A stretch of DNA of 64,000 nt from Chlorogloeopsis fritschii. GTDB taxonomy: Bacteria > Cyanobacteriota > Cyanobacteriia > Cyanobacteriales > Nostocaceae. Under the pieces are notes generated by a model. The model saw only the letters and a list, made by a program, of their open reading frames with translations. It was not told where the DNA came from and did no database searches. Below, piece after piece: positions 1 through 9,469 of this stretch. Position numbers and translations under genes: made by a program. The stretch is from the NCBI RefSeq assembly GCF_043099315.1, contig NZ_CP170748.1; one strand, 5' to 3'. The stretch's first letter is position 1. Each line of letters opens with the position of its first letter.

Positions 1-306
1 CAACATCTGTGAAGAAATATCCACGCCAATAACCTGTATTTTGGAACTCACGGTTTTGGCTAAAGCTAGACTGAAAGCACCTGTACCAATACCACAATCA
101 CATACAGTTGAGCCGTCTCGGAGATGATCTAGCACGGCAGATTGTTGCAGAGATTGGAATAACTTGGCATAGGCGCGGCTGACACCAAAATGCTGGACGA
201 GATGATGCCAATCTGGAGCCGCCTGATTATACATTCGGGTTAGCTGCTCGTTTGTCGGCCAAACTCGCTGAATTGAAATTTGCCACCATCCTATCGTCCA
301 TTCCAT
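1..306 (-). CDS. SAM-dependent methyltransferase, C-terminus outside window
   Basis: A class I (Rossmann-fold) methyltransferase read on the minus strand. The 102 visible codons begin MEWTIGWWQISIQRVW and contain the SAM-binding motif I CDCGIGTGAFSLALA at about residues 68-82, followed by a strand ending GVDISSQML, the usual motif II acidic loop. The ATG at 306 is preceded by a strong AGGAGG ribosome site. The rest of the protein lies left of the window, so the substrate cannot be named. It follows a DUF3703 gene on the same strand, separated by about 170 bases that carry a tandem AAGGATAGTT repeat. UbiE- or ArsM-like enzymes are possible relatives. Confidence 0.8.
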   Translation of the reverse strand, partial: MEWTIGWWQISIQRVWPTNEQLTRMYNQAAPDWHHLVQHFGVSRAYAKLFQSLQQSAVLDHLRDGSTVCDCGIGTGAFSLALAKTVSSKIQVIGVDISSQML

Positions 307-419
307 TGACGAACCTCCTTTGACAAACGCGATTTAAAACCTTGCGAACAAATCTGGCACTCTTGTTAAACTGTTGTAGTTTCAATGTCGCGTATTCACT
401 GGTTTTAGCAACTGCTCGA

Positions 420-454
420 AAGGATAGTTGCAAGGATAGTTTGAAGGATAGTTT
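420..454 (-). promoter_or_regulatory. Triple AAGGATAGTT direct repeat upstream of methyltransferase gene
   Basis: Three near-identical 11-mers AAGGATAGTT(T/G) begin at 420, 432 and 444, a 12-base period. They lie about 115 bases upstream of the methyltransferase start (306). The same unit occurs twice at 947-969 upstream of the next gene, which suggests a shared operator. The regulator is unknown. Confidence 0.5.
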
Positions 455-474
455 TTGGACAAGTGTGGAGTACT

Positions 475-819
475 TCACTGATTAAGTATCTCAAGCAAAT
501 CCTCTGGAATAGACCTCTGCTTTGAATCATCAACGTTTACTCTACCAGGTCGCAGCTCGCGCATTCGTCCAAACAACCAAGTCAAAGGAATTGCAAGCAC
601 AGTTGGCAGAATTTGTCCAGCTATTTCTTTGAAATCTCTCTGTATCCACGCCAGTTTCAGCATTTCCCAATGAGCGAATGCATGAGGCAAAGGATAAGCC
701 TGACCGAGAATGTGCGCCCTTTGCAACGCCGTCCACGCAGTTTCGTAATCCTTAGCTGCAATGGCTGTTTTGGCTTTGCGTAATTCTGTTTCAAAATGTT
801 CGCGGACAATTGCTTTCAT
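475..819 (-). CDS. DUF3703 family protein
   Basis: A 114-residue soluble protein starting MKAIVREHFETELRKAK. It resembles the DUF3703 family: an amphipathic, TPR-like helical start (AWTALQRAHILGQAYPLPHA), a conserved HWEMLKLAWIQRDFKEIAGQ segment, and a hydrophobic stretch ILPTVLAIPLTWLFGR. A ribosome site (AGGAG) precedes the ATG at 819. The function of DUF3703 is not known; members often sit near metal-related genes, and here the gene is a few kb from a copper island. It is probably transcribed on its own or with the methyltransferase gene, since both have the same repeated element upstream. Confidence 0.75.
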   Translation of the reverse strand: MKAIVREHFETELRKAKTAIAAKDYETAWTALQRAHILGQAYPLPHAFAHWEMLKLAWIQRDFKEIAGQILPTVLAIPLTWLFGRMRELRPGRVNVDDSKQRSIPEDLLEILNQ

Positions 820-946
820 TTGTTTCTCCTATCAATGCTAGAAATTAATCGGGTTGTTAAGTATCCCTGATTGTGAGAAGGTTTTTGACGCTCCTTGACG
901 TTCTAGTTACAATGTTGCCTTCTCGTCGAATTCAGACATTAACCGA

Positions 947-969
947 AAGGATAGTTGAGAGGATAGTTT
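947..969 (-). promoter_or_regulatory. Double AAGGATAGTT-type repeat upstream of DUF3703 gene
   Basis: AAGGATAGTTG at 947-957 and GAGGATAGTTT at 959-969 repeat with the same 12-base period as the cluster at 420-454, and lie about 128 bases upstream of the DUF3703 start. Candidate activator or repressor site. Confidence 0.45.
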
Positions 970-1006
970 TTAAGAGGAATGATATTTTCACAGAAGGCGG
1001 CGGTGC

Positions 1007-2476
1007 TTACTTCAATATTCCCAATTCTCTAGCTTGATGTACTGCTTGAGTGCGATTGCTCACGTTTAGCTTGCTGTAAATTTTGCGGGCGTGCCATTTA
1101 ACGGTGGCGAGGCTAACGAAGAGTTTGTCAGCGCTCGCGTGATTGGAAAGTCCTGTTGCTAGGTAGCGCAAAACCTCTAGTTCGCGATCGCTTAATGGCT
1201 CAATCAAAAGCTCAACTGTAGCAGATGTTTCTTTGTTAACCGCACCAAAAGCAGCCAACAAACGGCTGATATATTTAGGATTAATCCCCCTTGAGGCAGC
1301 ATGACGAAGCAACTCCATCATTGGCTGACCTTCATCGACAGATATACGTACATAATTTCCTTGATGTGGAAGATTAAGTGCTACTTCCAAGATGCTCAAT
1401 GCTTGTTCGATATCTCCGTAGGCTTGCCATCCCAAGGCTTGTAATATCAAGATTTCCATGACTCGTGCTTTGCGTCCGCCTGCTTTGGCAAAATCATACA
1501 GTCGAGAAAGCAATCGCATCGCATTATCCAAGTATGGCTCAGATATTTTTGCTGACTTGCCACGAACAAGCAGCACCCTTGCTAAGGTTAGGTAATCGAG
1601 TTCGGAACCACATAGCAGTCGGTCGGTAAAACTATAGCGAAGTTCGTCATCTACACTTAGTCCGCTGTCTTCTGCCCAGGCGATCGCTGACTCTAAATTC
1701 CCCTGCGCCAGATGCAATCTGGCTTTACAAGCTGCAACAGAGAGAATCGTTGGCCACAGCCAAGGTTGACACTGCTCGGCTGCCCAAATTGCCTGCCATG
1801 CGGCTTGGGTTTCTCCTTGTGCCATAAGCACTCGTGCTAGGGTTATATAACCCATCATCACCCCTGGCTGTTGGGCTTGAATACCTCGCTCAATACTTGC
1901 GCTCAGGTGTTGTGCGGCTGACTCCAGTTGGTTGCACTCTCGCAAAAGTTCGCCCATCGCCACCTTTACCAAAACGCCCGCGTAGGTTGATAAGCAATCC
2001 CGTTCGGTTGCCAGGTTTATTCCTTGCTGACAAAGTGCGATCGCGTTGTCTATTTGACCGCGCAATGCCAAAAATTGTGCTTGTAAATACAATGGAGCAA
2101 TTGCTGGGTCTGCAACACCTGCTTTTTGACAAAGTTTGGTCACATCGGGAAGCACCTTTTGAGCTTCTGCAAAATTGTCCGCAACAAAGTAGGTGACACC
2201 CAAATTCAACAAAATCATTGCTCGGAACCAAGAATCATCTTTGGGTAACTGCTGCAAGCCTTGCTTGATTAGAGTACTCGCTTTGGATACCTCTCCTTGC
2301 CCTCGCGCCTGCACACCCTTAAAGGCAGTCACAAGCCCCGAAAGTATCTCCGAGTCACCCTGCTGTTTGAGCAGAGGTTCAATATTTTGCAAGGCTGCTG
2401 CTGCGTCTGCAAGTTGACCGAGTGAATCGAGTGACCAAGCGTAGGAGAGTAACAACCACGGGCGAGTCGAGACCAT
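1007..2476 (-). CDS. MalT-like LuxR-family regulator, N-terminally truncated
   Basis: 489 residues made only of the C-terminal half of a large ATP-dependent LuxR (LAL/MalT-type) activator. Residues 1 to about 400 are TPR-like helical repeats beginning RPWLLLSYAWSLDSLGQLADA, a sequence normally found mid-protein. Residues 425-485 are a LuxR/GerE HTH (LSDRELEVLRYLATGLSN, then SLATVKWHARKIYSKLNV). Full-length LAL proteins are usually about 900 residues with an N-terminal NTPase; none is present upstream, because the reading frame runs at about 2480 into a DUF305 fragment on the opposite strand. It has therefore probably lost ATP and inducer control. It may be a relic, or may act as a constitutive DNA-binding fragment if still expressed. 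Confidence 0.8.
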   Translation of the reverse strand: MVSTRPWLLLSYAWSLDSLGQLADAAAALQNIEPLLKQQGDSEILSGLVTAFKGVQARGQGEVSKASTLIKQGLQQLPKDDSWFRAMILLNLGVTYFVADNFAEAQKVLPDVTKLCQKAGVADPAIAPLYLQAQFLALRGQIDNAIALCQQGINLATERDCLSTYAGVLVKVAMGELLRECNQLESAAQHLSASIERGIQAQQPGVMMGYITLARVLMAQGETQAAWQAIWAAEQCQPWLWPTILSVAACKARLHLAQGNLESAIAWAEDSGLSVDDELRYSFTDRLLCGSELDYLTLARVLLVRGKSAKISEPYLDNAMRLLSRLYDFAKAGGRKARVMEILILQALGWQAYGDIEQALSILEVALNLPHQGNYVRISVDEGQPMMELLRHAASRGINPKYISRLLAAFGAVNKETSATVELLIEPLSDRELEVLRYLATGLSNHASADKLFVSLATVKWHARKIYSKLNVSNRTQAVHQARELGILK

Positions 2477-2817
2477 CTCGTGTGGTAGTGCCTCACAGGT
2501 TTAGTCAAAATGTAATAAATCAGCTATCTGCACTAAGTGGAGACGATTTTAATATCACATTCATGAAGACTTTAACCTCGCACCACTGGGGTGCCATCAT
2601 ATTCGCTGGGGAGATTATTGACCGCGCTTATCATGTAGAGTTTGTAAATTTAGGTGCCAATGTTGTCACTCAGCAAACAAGAGAAATCAATCAGCTACGA
2701 AGCTGGCTCAAAAAAATCTACAATATAGACTATGTCGGATCAGCGGCTGCAGGTTCGGCTGCTGATACTCCTGACACTGAACGCAGTCTTCTTAATCCAA
2801 AGTCATATTCAGAATAA
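2422..2817 (+). pseudogene. DUF305 protein fragment (5' truncated)
   Basis: From about 2485 the frame reads as the C-terminal DUF305 unit: FNITFMKTLTSHHWGAIIF, then AYHVEFVNLGANVVTQQTRE and INQLRSWLKKIYNI. This matches the family pattern HHxGAxxxA ... Q..EI.QM..W. There is no signal peptide or lipobox. The first 20 or so codons are antisense to the truncated LuxR gene, so the apparent start is an artefact of a rearrangement seam near 2476-2500. An intact DUF305 gene lies at 11382-12107. Confidence 0.65.
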
Positions 2818-3037
2818 TTGACCAGACAGTGCAGTAATAGTTGAAAGTGCTTTTATCTGTTACTGGCTGACCCTTTTAGAGATATGCTACGTTTAGGTTT
2901 TACCCCTCAACGTAGCCACTAATCTTAATACTTAGCTCTTGTAACACCACTCCTATTTCAACACTTTGTTCTGCTTAAATTCCAAGATATCTCAGCAACA
3001 AAATTGAACGATATTTTGTGTTTATTTATAATATTGT

Positions 3038-6000
3038 CTAATTTTCAAAAACTGCTTTCGATACCTTTCCATCCTTTACTACTGGCATATTTTGCTTAGG
3101 CAGTAAAATTTTACCAAACTTAGCATATAAAGCAGGTAAAACCACTAACGTTAAAGCCGTAGAAGTAAACAAACCACCCAATACTACTATCGAAAGTGGT
3201 TGGAGAATTTCTTTTCCTGGCCCGCTCTCAATTACTAAAGGCGCTAATCCTAAAGCCGATGTAAAAGCTGTCATCAAAATGGCATTGAGACGTTCCATTG
3301 AACCTTTGATTAACAGTTCCTTAAGTGGCATTCCTTCCGCAAATTTAGTGTTGTAATTATCTACTAGTAATAAACCGTTACGAGTAGCAACACCAAACAA
3401 AGTGACAAAGCCAACCAAAGAGGCAATAGAAATAATACCACCACTCAAAGCCACTGAAAATACTCCCCCGACTAATGCCAAAGGCAAATTAATCATAATC
3501 ATGGCGGTAGAAGGAATAGATTTCACTGAAAGGTACATGATGACTGTAATAGCAACAAGGGCTATGGCACTGAAAATTAAGATATTTTGAGTGGCTCTTT
3601 CTTCTGCCTCAAATTGCCCTGCATACTGAATGTAGTAACCCGGAGGAATTTGTACTTGTTGCTTTACTTTATCTCGAATTTCATTCACAATAGAGCGCAA
3701 ATCTCTACCACTAGCATTAGCAGAAACAACTATTAAACGAGAGACATTTTCTCTGTTGATAGTGTTTGGCCCAGTACCATTTTCAATTGTGGCAACTTGT
3801 GCTAAAGGAATTTTTTGACCGTCAGGAGTATCAACTAACAAATTGCGAATTGTATCCAAGTTTTGACGTGCATCTGGCTTTAACCACACAAGTAAGTCAA
3901 AAGTTTGTTGTTTCTCCAAAACTTGAGACACAACTCTACCATTAAGGGCAGTTTCGATAATTTCAGAAAGTTTTCCTACTGTCAATCCGTATCTCGAAGC
4001 AGCCGGACGGTTAAACTTAATTTGTATTTGTTCGATTGGTATTTGCGGTTCTAGTTGTAAATCTACAATCCCATTCACAGTTTTCATTACATTATCAACT
4101 TGCTGTCCAATAGTGCGGAGTTGTTCTAAGTCACTGCCGAAAATTTTCACTGCGATCGCACTTCTCACACCAGACAACACTTCATCCATACGGTGAGAGA
4201 TAAAACCACCAATATTCGGTGCTACTCCCGGTAACTTCGCAAATTCTTCCCGTAGCTTCTCAATTGTCCCCTCCCTATCTTTCATCCCTGCATCACTTAA
4301 CTCGATGTCCAAGTGTCCTAAATTTACTCCTGCTGCATCCCCATCACCAGGCGCACGTCCAGAACGTAACTGTACGTAGGGAAATCTAGAGTCTCCCTTC
4401 AGAGCGTGTTGAAGTGCTTCACCAGCTGCATTGGTGGTTTCTAGAGACACACCAGGATAAAGAGTCAGGGTATTCACCAAAGTTTGCTCCTGAAACTCTG
4501 GTAAAAACACTCTTCCAAATGAGGGAACAATCAAAGTTGCTGCTACCAAACTCGCAATAGCTAGAGCTATGATAATTCCAGAACGTCGTAGAGAAAAATT
4601 TATTAAAGGATAATAAAGGCGCTTAAAAAATCTTGCTACCCAAGGTTCAGTTTCTGGTAAGTGACCGTAAGGCAACAATATTGCACATAAAGCTGGAGTG
4701 ACCGTTAATGCTGTGATACTAGAAGCAATCACAGCCGCCATATAACCCAATCCCATTGGAATAAAAATGCTACCTTCTACGCCAGTCAAAGCAAATACTG
4801 GTGAGAAGACAACTATAGTAATAATGGTGGCTCCAAATACAGAATCACGTACTTCTTGACAACCGTCAAATACCACATCTAAAACAGGACGTGGTTTGGG
4901 AGAATATTTATTTTCTCGCAGGTTACGGTAGACATTTTCAGCATCAACAATTGCATCATCAACTGCGGAACCAATTGCAACTGCTAACCCTCCCAAAGTC
5001 ATGGTATTTAAACCTTGCCCTACCCAATTTAGTAGTAGTACTCCCACCAACAAAGACAAAGGAAGAGCTGTTAAACAAATAGCTAAATTGCGCCAATTCA
5101 TTAAAAATGGAATTAAGATAATAGCAACAATAATGCTGCCTTCAATTAACGCTTCTCGAACATTTTCAATCGAAGAATCTATATAATTTTCCTGGCGAAA
5201 GGTAGGGGTAACTTTAATATCCTTGGGTAAGCCTGCTTTAATCTCTGACATCGCCGCCTCAATTGCACGGGTGACAGTGGGAGTATCGGCTTGTGGCTGT
5301 TTATTAATCATTACAATCACTGCCTTTTGACCGTTAAAGGTGCCATCACCTCGTTTGATCGCTGCACCGATTTGCACGTCGGCAATATCTGATATTTTTA
5401 CAGGTGTACCATTGCGAGCAGTAATTACAGATTGCTGTAGTTCTTCTATAGATTCAATTCGCCCTATACCCCGAATTAATTTTTCACGGTCGGGAGTAAT
5501 TAAATAACCACCAGGAGCATTAACATTAGCAGCAGAGGCGGCTTGCTCTACGTCTTCTAAGGTGACATTAAAAGCTCTGAGTTTTGCTGGATCTACTAAT
5601 ACTTGATATTGGCGGCTATCACCGCCGTATGCTACTACCTGAGAAACACCTCCGACAGCCAAAAGGCGGTTTGTTACTTGCCAATCAACAATGCGCCGCA
5701 CTTCCATTAAGGAAGTGTTTTCTGATGTAAAGGCGTATTGCAGTACAGTACCAATGGGGGAACTCGTAGGGGAAATTTGCGGTGTTTCAACTCCTTCTGG
5801 AAGTTTACTTTGCGCTTGTTGCAGTCGCTCTGTTACTAGCTGGCGAGCTTGATAAATTTCACTTCCCCAGTTAAAAATAACTTTAACAACGGAGATTCCA
5901 GACGCACTGGAAGAACGTACTGCTGTAACTCCCGGAGTACCATTAATTGCACTTTCAATTGGTAAAGTGACTAGAGATTCGATTTCCTCTGGTGCAAGTC

Positions 6001-6163
6001 CTGGTGCTTCCGTTTGAATTTCTACTTGGGGTGGAGCGAAACTGGGGAAGACATCCAAGGGCATTTGGATAATTGTACGAAATATCCAAACAGTAACGAT
6101 GATTGTACCCAGAATAACTAACCAACGGCGAGCGATCGCCCATTTTATGATAGAACTGAGCAT
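3038..6163 (-). CDS. CusA/CzcA-type heavy-metal RND efflux pump (copy 1)
   Basis: A 1041-residue inner-membrane proton/metal antiporter of the HME-RND family, the usual length for CusA/CzcA. The N-terminal helix is followed by the conserved porter start FPSFAPPQVEIQTEAPG. The TM4 region GGLAVAIGSAVDDAIVDAEN carries the proton-relay acidic residues. The second half repeats the fold and ends with ATRNGLLLVDNYN and a C-terminal ALTLVVLPALYAKFG helix. It is very similar throughout to the pump at 6286-9411, indicating tandem duplication. An ATTTCAT double box lies 87 bases upstream of the ATG, so this copy probably has its own promoter. Cu+/Ag+ export is inferred from context; other divalent metals are possible. 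Confidence 0.9.
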   Translation of the reverse strand: MLSSIIKWAIARRWLVILGTIIVTVWIFRTIIQMPLDVFPSFAPPQVEIQTEAPGLAPEEIESLVTLPIESAINGTPGVTAVRSSSASGISVVKVIFNWGSEIYQARQLVTERLQQAQSKLPEGVETPQISPTSSPIGTVLQYAFTSENTSLMEVRRIVDWQVTNRLLAVGGVSQVVAYGGDSRQYQVLVDPAKLRAFNVTLEDVEQAASAANVNAPGGYLITPDREKLIRGIGRIESIEELQQSVITARNGTPVKISDIADVQIGAAIKRGDGTFNGQKAVIVMINKQPQADTPTVTRAIEAAMSEIKAGLPKDIKVTPTFRQENYIDSSIENVREALIEGSIIVAIILIPFLMNWRNLAICLTALPLSLLVGVLLLNWVGQGLNTMTLGGLAVAIGSAVDDAIVDAENVYRNLRENKYSPKPRPVLDVVFDGCQEVRDSVFGATIITIVVFSPVFALTGVEGSIFIPMGLGYMAAVIASSITALTVTPALCAILLPYGHLPETEPWVARFFKRLYYPLINFSLRRSGIIIALAIASLVAATLIVPSFGRVFLPEFQEQTLVNTLTLYPGVSLETTNAAGEALQHALKGDSRFPYVQLRSGRAPGDGDAAGVNLGHLDIELSDAGMKDREGTIEKLREEFAKLPGVAPNIGGFISHRMDEVLSGVRSAIAVKIFGSDLEQLRTIGQQVDNVMKTVNGIVDLQLEPQIPIEQIQIKFNRPAASRYGLTVGKLSEIIETALNGRVVSQVLEKQQTFDLLVWLKPDARQNLDTIRNLLVDTPDGQKIPLAQVATIENGTGPNTINRENVSRLIVVSANASGRDLRSIVNEIRDKVKQQVQIPPGYYIQYAGQFEAEERATQNILIFSAIALVAITVIMYLSVKSIPSTAMIMINLPLALVGGVFSVALSGGIISIASLVGFVTLFGVATRNGLLLVDNYNTKFAEGMPLKELLIKGSMERLNAILMTAFTSALGLAPLVIESGPGKEILQPLSIVVLGGLFTSTALTLVVLPALYAKFGKILLPKQNMPVVKDGKVSKAVFEN

Positions 6164-6249
6164 TTTAAAACTTTAGGCAAGTGAAAGATTGTAGTTTGAT
6201 CGCAGTGCTTGTGCATTGGCTAGCCTTTACCCCAGTTTCTCAAAATAAA

Positions 6250-6267
6250 ATGAAATCAGTATGAAAT
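6250..6267 (-). promoter_or_regulatory. ATTTCAT-N4-ATTTCAT box (a)
   Basis: On the minus strand ATTTCAT-ACTG-ATTTCAT, two half-sites spaced exactly 11 bases apart, oriented towards the RND gene starting at 6163. One of nine such boxes in the copper island; typical geometry for an OmpR/PhoB-family response regulator. Confidence 0.7.
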
Positions 6268-6285
6268 TTCATATGTCAATTTTGT

Positions 6286-9200
6286 TTACCACTCCAGTAC
6301 TGTTCCCACTCTATTCACCTTTTCAACTTCTGACAAAGTTTGCTTAGGTATTAAGTAATTACCGAACTTAGAGTACAATGCAGGCAATACAAGTAATGTT
6401 AATGCTGTAGAAGTAAACAACCCTCCCAGCACTACTACTGCTAAAGGTTGCAAGATTTCCTTACCTGCGCCCGTACCAATGACTAAAGGGATCATTCCCA
6501 AAGCTGAGGTGAGAGCCGTCATTAAAATAGCAACTAAGCGCTCCATTGAACCCTCAAATATGACTTGCCGCAGACTCATTTTCTGTGCCAGCTTGTTGTT
6601 GTAGTTATCTACTAGTAGCAATCCGTTACGTGTCGCTACTCCAAACAGAGTTATAAATCCTACCAACGAGGCCACAGAAATTATTCCACCCCCTAAAGCA
6701 ATGGAAAATATGCCCCCCACCACTGCTAAAGGCAGATTAATCATAATCATCAGCATTGCTGCAACAGATTTAACAGCAAAGTACATTAAGACTGCAATAA
6801 TGACAATTGCCAGTCCTCCAAATACCAGTAAATTATAGGTAGCTCGTTGTTCTGATTCAAACTGACCACCGTATTGAATAAAGTAACCTGTGGGTAGTTG
6901 TACTGAGTTTTTGACTTGAGCTTGAATTTCATCTACTACAGAGCCTAAATCTCGACCTGATACGTTTGCAGACACTACAATGAGGCGAGAAACATTTTCC
7001 CGGTTAATTGTGTTGGGGCCAGTGCCGTAGTCTATACTGGCGACTTGAGCAAGAGGAATTTTTTGACCTGTAGGAGTATCTACTAGTAAGTTACGGATAA
7101 TATTTAAGTTATTGCGAGCATCTTCTTTTAACCAAACCACCAAGTCAAATAGTTGCTGCTCTTTGAGAACTTGGGAAACAACTCGTCCGTTCAGAGCAGT
7201 TTCCACCATCTCAGTCAAATTACCGACAGTTAAGCCGTAGCGAGCCGCTGCTTCTCGGTTAAAATTAATTTGCAACTGTTTAATCGGGACTTGGGGTTCA
7301 AGTTGTAAGTCAACAAGTCCCTCAATTCCATTTACAGCCGCTAGCACTTCAGTGCCAAGGCGACGCAGTTCTTCTAAGTTAGGGCCGAAAATTTTGATTG
7401 CGATTGCACTCCTTACGCCAGATAATACCTCATCCATGCGGTGAGAAATAAAACCGCCGATATTCGGTGCAACTCCGGGTATCTTCGCAAATTCGGCTCG
7501 CAGTTTCTCAATACTTCCTTCCCTATCTTTCAATCCCTCTGCACTCAGTTCTACATCTAAATGTCCCAAGTTAACTCCACCTGCATCTGCATCACCAGGG
7601 GCACGTCCGGATCTTAACTGCACTGATTTAAATCGTTTATCATTTTTGAGCGCATCCTGCATCACAAATCCAACTTGATTGGTTGCTGCTAGAGAACTCC
7701 CTGGATAAAGCAGAACTGCGTTTACTAAAGATGGTTCCTGAAACTCCGGTAAAAACACCCGCCCTAAACTTGGTAGAATAAGCAAAGAAGCTACTAAAGA
7801 TGCTCCAGCAACTGCCAAAATAATTGTGGGGAAGCGAATAGAAAAATTCAGCATTGGTCGATAGAGTCGTTGCGATAAAGCACTCACCCAAGTATCATCT
7901 GCAGGTAAGCGTCTGTTCGCTAATAAAATCGCGCATAAAGCTGGGGAAAGGGTCATTGCTACAAAGGTAGAAGCAAAAATTGACACTAAGTAAGCAACCC
8001 CCATCGGCGCAAATATCCGCCCTTCCACGCCTGTAAGTGAGAAAATCGGTGCAAAGACAACGGCAATAATTATAGTAGAAAAAATTACACTAACTCTTAC
8101 TTCGACAGAGGTATCATATACTACTTTAAATGGGTGTACAGGAGTTCCTGCTAACTGATTCTTTCGCAAGCCTCGGTAAGCGTTTTCCATATCTACAATC
8201 GAATCGTCTACCACCGAGCCAATTGCGACAGCCAAACCTCCCAGTGTCATAGTATTAATACCTTGACCAAACCAACCCAAAATTAACATACCAATTAGAA
8301 CTGACAAAGGAATTGCACTGAGGGTAATAACGGCAGTGCGCCAGTTCATCAAAAACATCAGCAAGATAATCGAAACGATGATAGTACCATCACGTAGAGA
8401 ACTGGTAACATTTTCAATTGCTGCTTCAATAAAGTTTTCCTGGCGAAAAGTTTCTGTAACTTTGACATCTTTGGGCAAACCAGCTTTAACTTCCTCCATT
8501 GCCCTTTCAATGGCTCTGGTGACAGTCGGAGTATCATATTGGGGTTGCTTGTTAACCATTACCACGATCGCTCTTTGACCGTTTAAACTACCATCTCCAC
8601 GCTTGAGGGCTGCACCAATGCGCACATCAGCAATATCTTTGAGTAGAATTGGTGTATTATTGCGAGCTGCGATCGCCGAACTTCCCAGTTGCTCAATTGA
8701 ATCTATACGCCCTACTCCACGAATAACAATTTCTTGATCGGGATTAATCAAAAAGCCACCCGCAGCATTGACATTTGCACCTGTTGCTGCTGCTGTTACT
8801 TCTTCGAGAGTGACATTAAAAGCTTTTAGCTGGGCTGGATCGACTAAAACCTGATACTGGCGAACATCACCACCATAGGCAATCACCTGAGAAACACCCG
8901 GTACAGCTAGCAGTCGGTTGGTAATATCTCGATCAACCAAACGCCGCACTTCCATCATTGGAGTTGTTTCGGTAGTGAAAGCATATTGCACAACTGTACC
9001 AATCGGGGAAGAAATAGGGGAAATTTGCGGATTTTCCACCCCTTCTGGTAGTTTTTGCAGCGCCTGTTGCAACCGTTCTGTGACTAATTGCCGTGCTTGA
9101 TAAACATTAGTTCCCCATTTAAAAATCACCTTCACAACAGAAATACCCACTGCCGAAGAAGAACGCACCGTTTCTACTCCCGGCGTACCATTAACTGCAC

Positions 9201-9411
9201 TTTCTATTGGTAAAGTAATTAAAGACTCGACTTCTTCCGGAGCAAGTCCTGGAGCTTCGGTTTGAATTTCTACCTGAGGTGGGGCAAAATCAGGAAAGAC
9301 ATCTAGGGGCATCTGGGTAAGGTTATACGCACCCAAAAATGTCACAACAATTGCTCCTAGCACCACTATCCAGCGTTGGATAATCGACCACTTGAGAATG
9401 GCATTTAGCAT
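6286..9411 (-). CDS. CusA/CzcA-type heavy-metal RND efflux pump (copy 2)
   Basis: A second 1041-residue HME-RND pump, equal in length to its downstream paralogue and nearly superimposable: FPDFAPPQVEIQTEAPG near the N-terminus, GGLAVAIGSVVDDSIVDMEN in TM4, ATRNGLLLVDNYN in the second half. It lies 58 bases downstream of the adaptor gene on the same strand with no box between, so the two probably form one transcript led by the box at 11262. The paralogue at 3038 has a separate box, so the two pumps may respond to different thresholds or serve different metals (inference). Confidence 0.9.
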   Translation of the reverse strand: MLNAILKWSIIQRWIVVLGAIVVTFLGAYNLTQMPLDVFPDFAPPQVEIQTEAPGLAPEEVESLITLPIESAVNGTPGVETVRSSSAVGISVVKVIFKWGTNVYQARQLVTERLQQALQKLPEGVENPQISPISSPIGTVVQYAFTTETTPMMEVRRLVDRDITNRLLAVPGVSQVIAYGGDVRQYQVLVDPAQLKAFNVTLEEVTAAATGANVNAAGGFLINPDQEIVIRGVGRIDSIEQLGSSAIAARNNTPILLKDIADVRIGAALKRGDGSLNGQRAIVVMVNKQPQYDTPTVTRAIERAMEEVKAGLPKDVKVTETFRQENFIEAAIENVTSSLRDGTIIVSIILLMFLMNWRTAVITLSAIPLSVLIGMLILGWFGQGINTMTLGGLAVAIGSVVDDSIVDMENAYRGLRKNQLAGTPVHPFKVVYDTSVEVRVSVIFSTIIIAVVFAPIFSLTGVEGRIFAPMGVAYLVSIFASTFVAMTLSPALCAILLANRRLPADDTWVSALSQRLYRPMLNFSIRFPTIILAVAGASLVASLLILPSLGRVFLPEFQEPSLVNAVLLYPGSSLAATNQVGFVMQDALKNDKRFKSVQLRSGRAPGDADAGGVNLGHLDVELSAEGLKDREGSIEKLRAEFAKIPGVAPNIGGFISHRMDEVLSGVRSAIAIKIFGPNLEELRRLGTEVLAAVNGIEGLVDLQLEPQVPIKQLQINFNREAAARYGLTVGNLTEMVETALNGRVVSQVLKEQQLFDLVVWLKEDARNNLNIIRNLLVDTPTGQKIPLAQVASIDYGTGPNTINRENVSRLIVVSANVSGRDLGSVVDEIQAQVKNSVQLPTGYFIQYGGQFESEQRATYNLLVFGGLAIVIIAVLMYFAVKSVAAMLMIMINLPLAVVGGIFSIALGGGIISVASLVGFITLFGVATRNGLLLVDNYNNKLAQKMSLRQVIFEGSMERLVAILMTALTSALGMIPLVIGTGAGKEILQPLAVVVLGGLFTSTALTLLVLPALYSKFGNYLIPKQTLSEVEKVNRVGTVLEW

Positions 9412-9469
9412 ATTTTGTTCAATTTAAGAAAGTGCGTGCTGCTGGTGAAGTATGGACAATAGAATTTAG

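Noticed and set aside
227..478. Minus-strand open frame of 83 codons over the methyltransferase start
   Set aside because: It overlaps the well-supported methyltransferase start out of frame, has no ribosome site, and its composition follows the repeat AAGGATAGTT.
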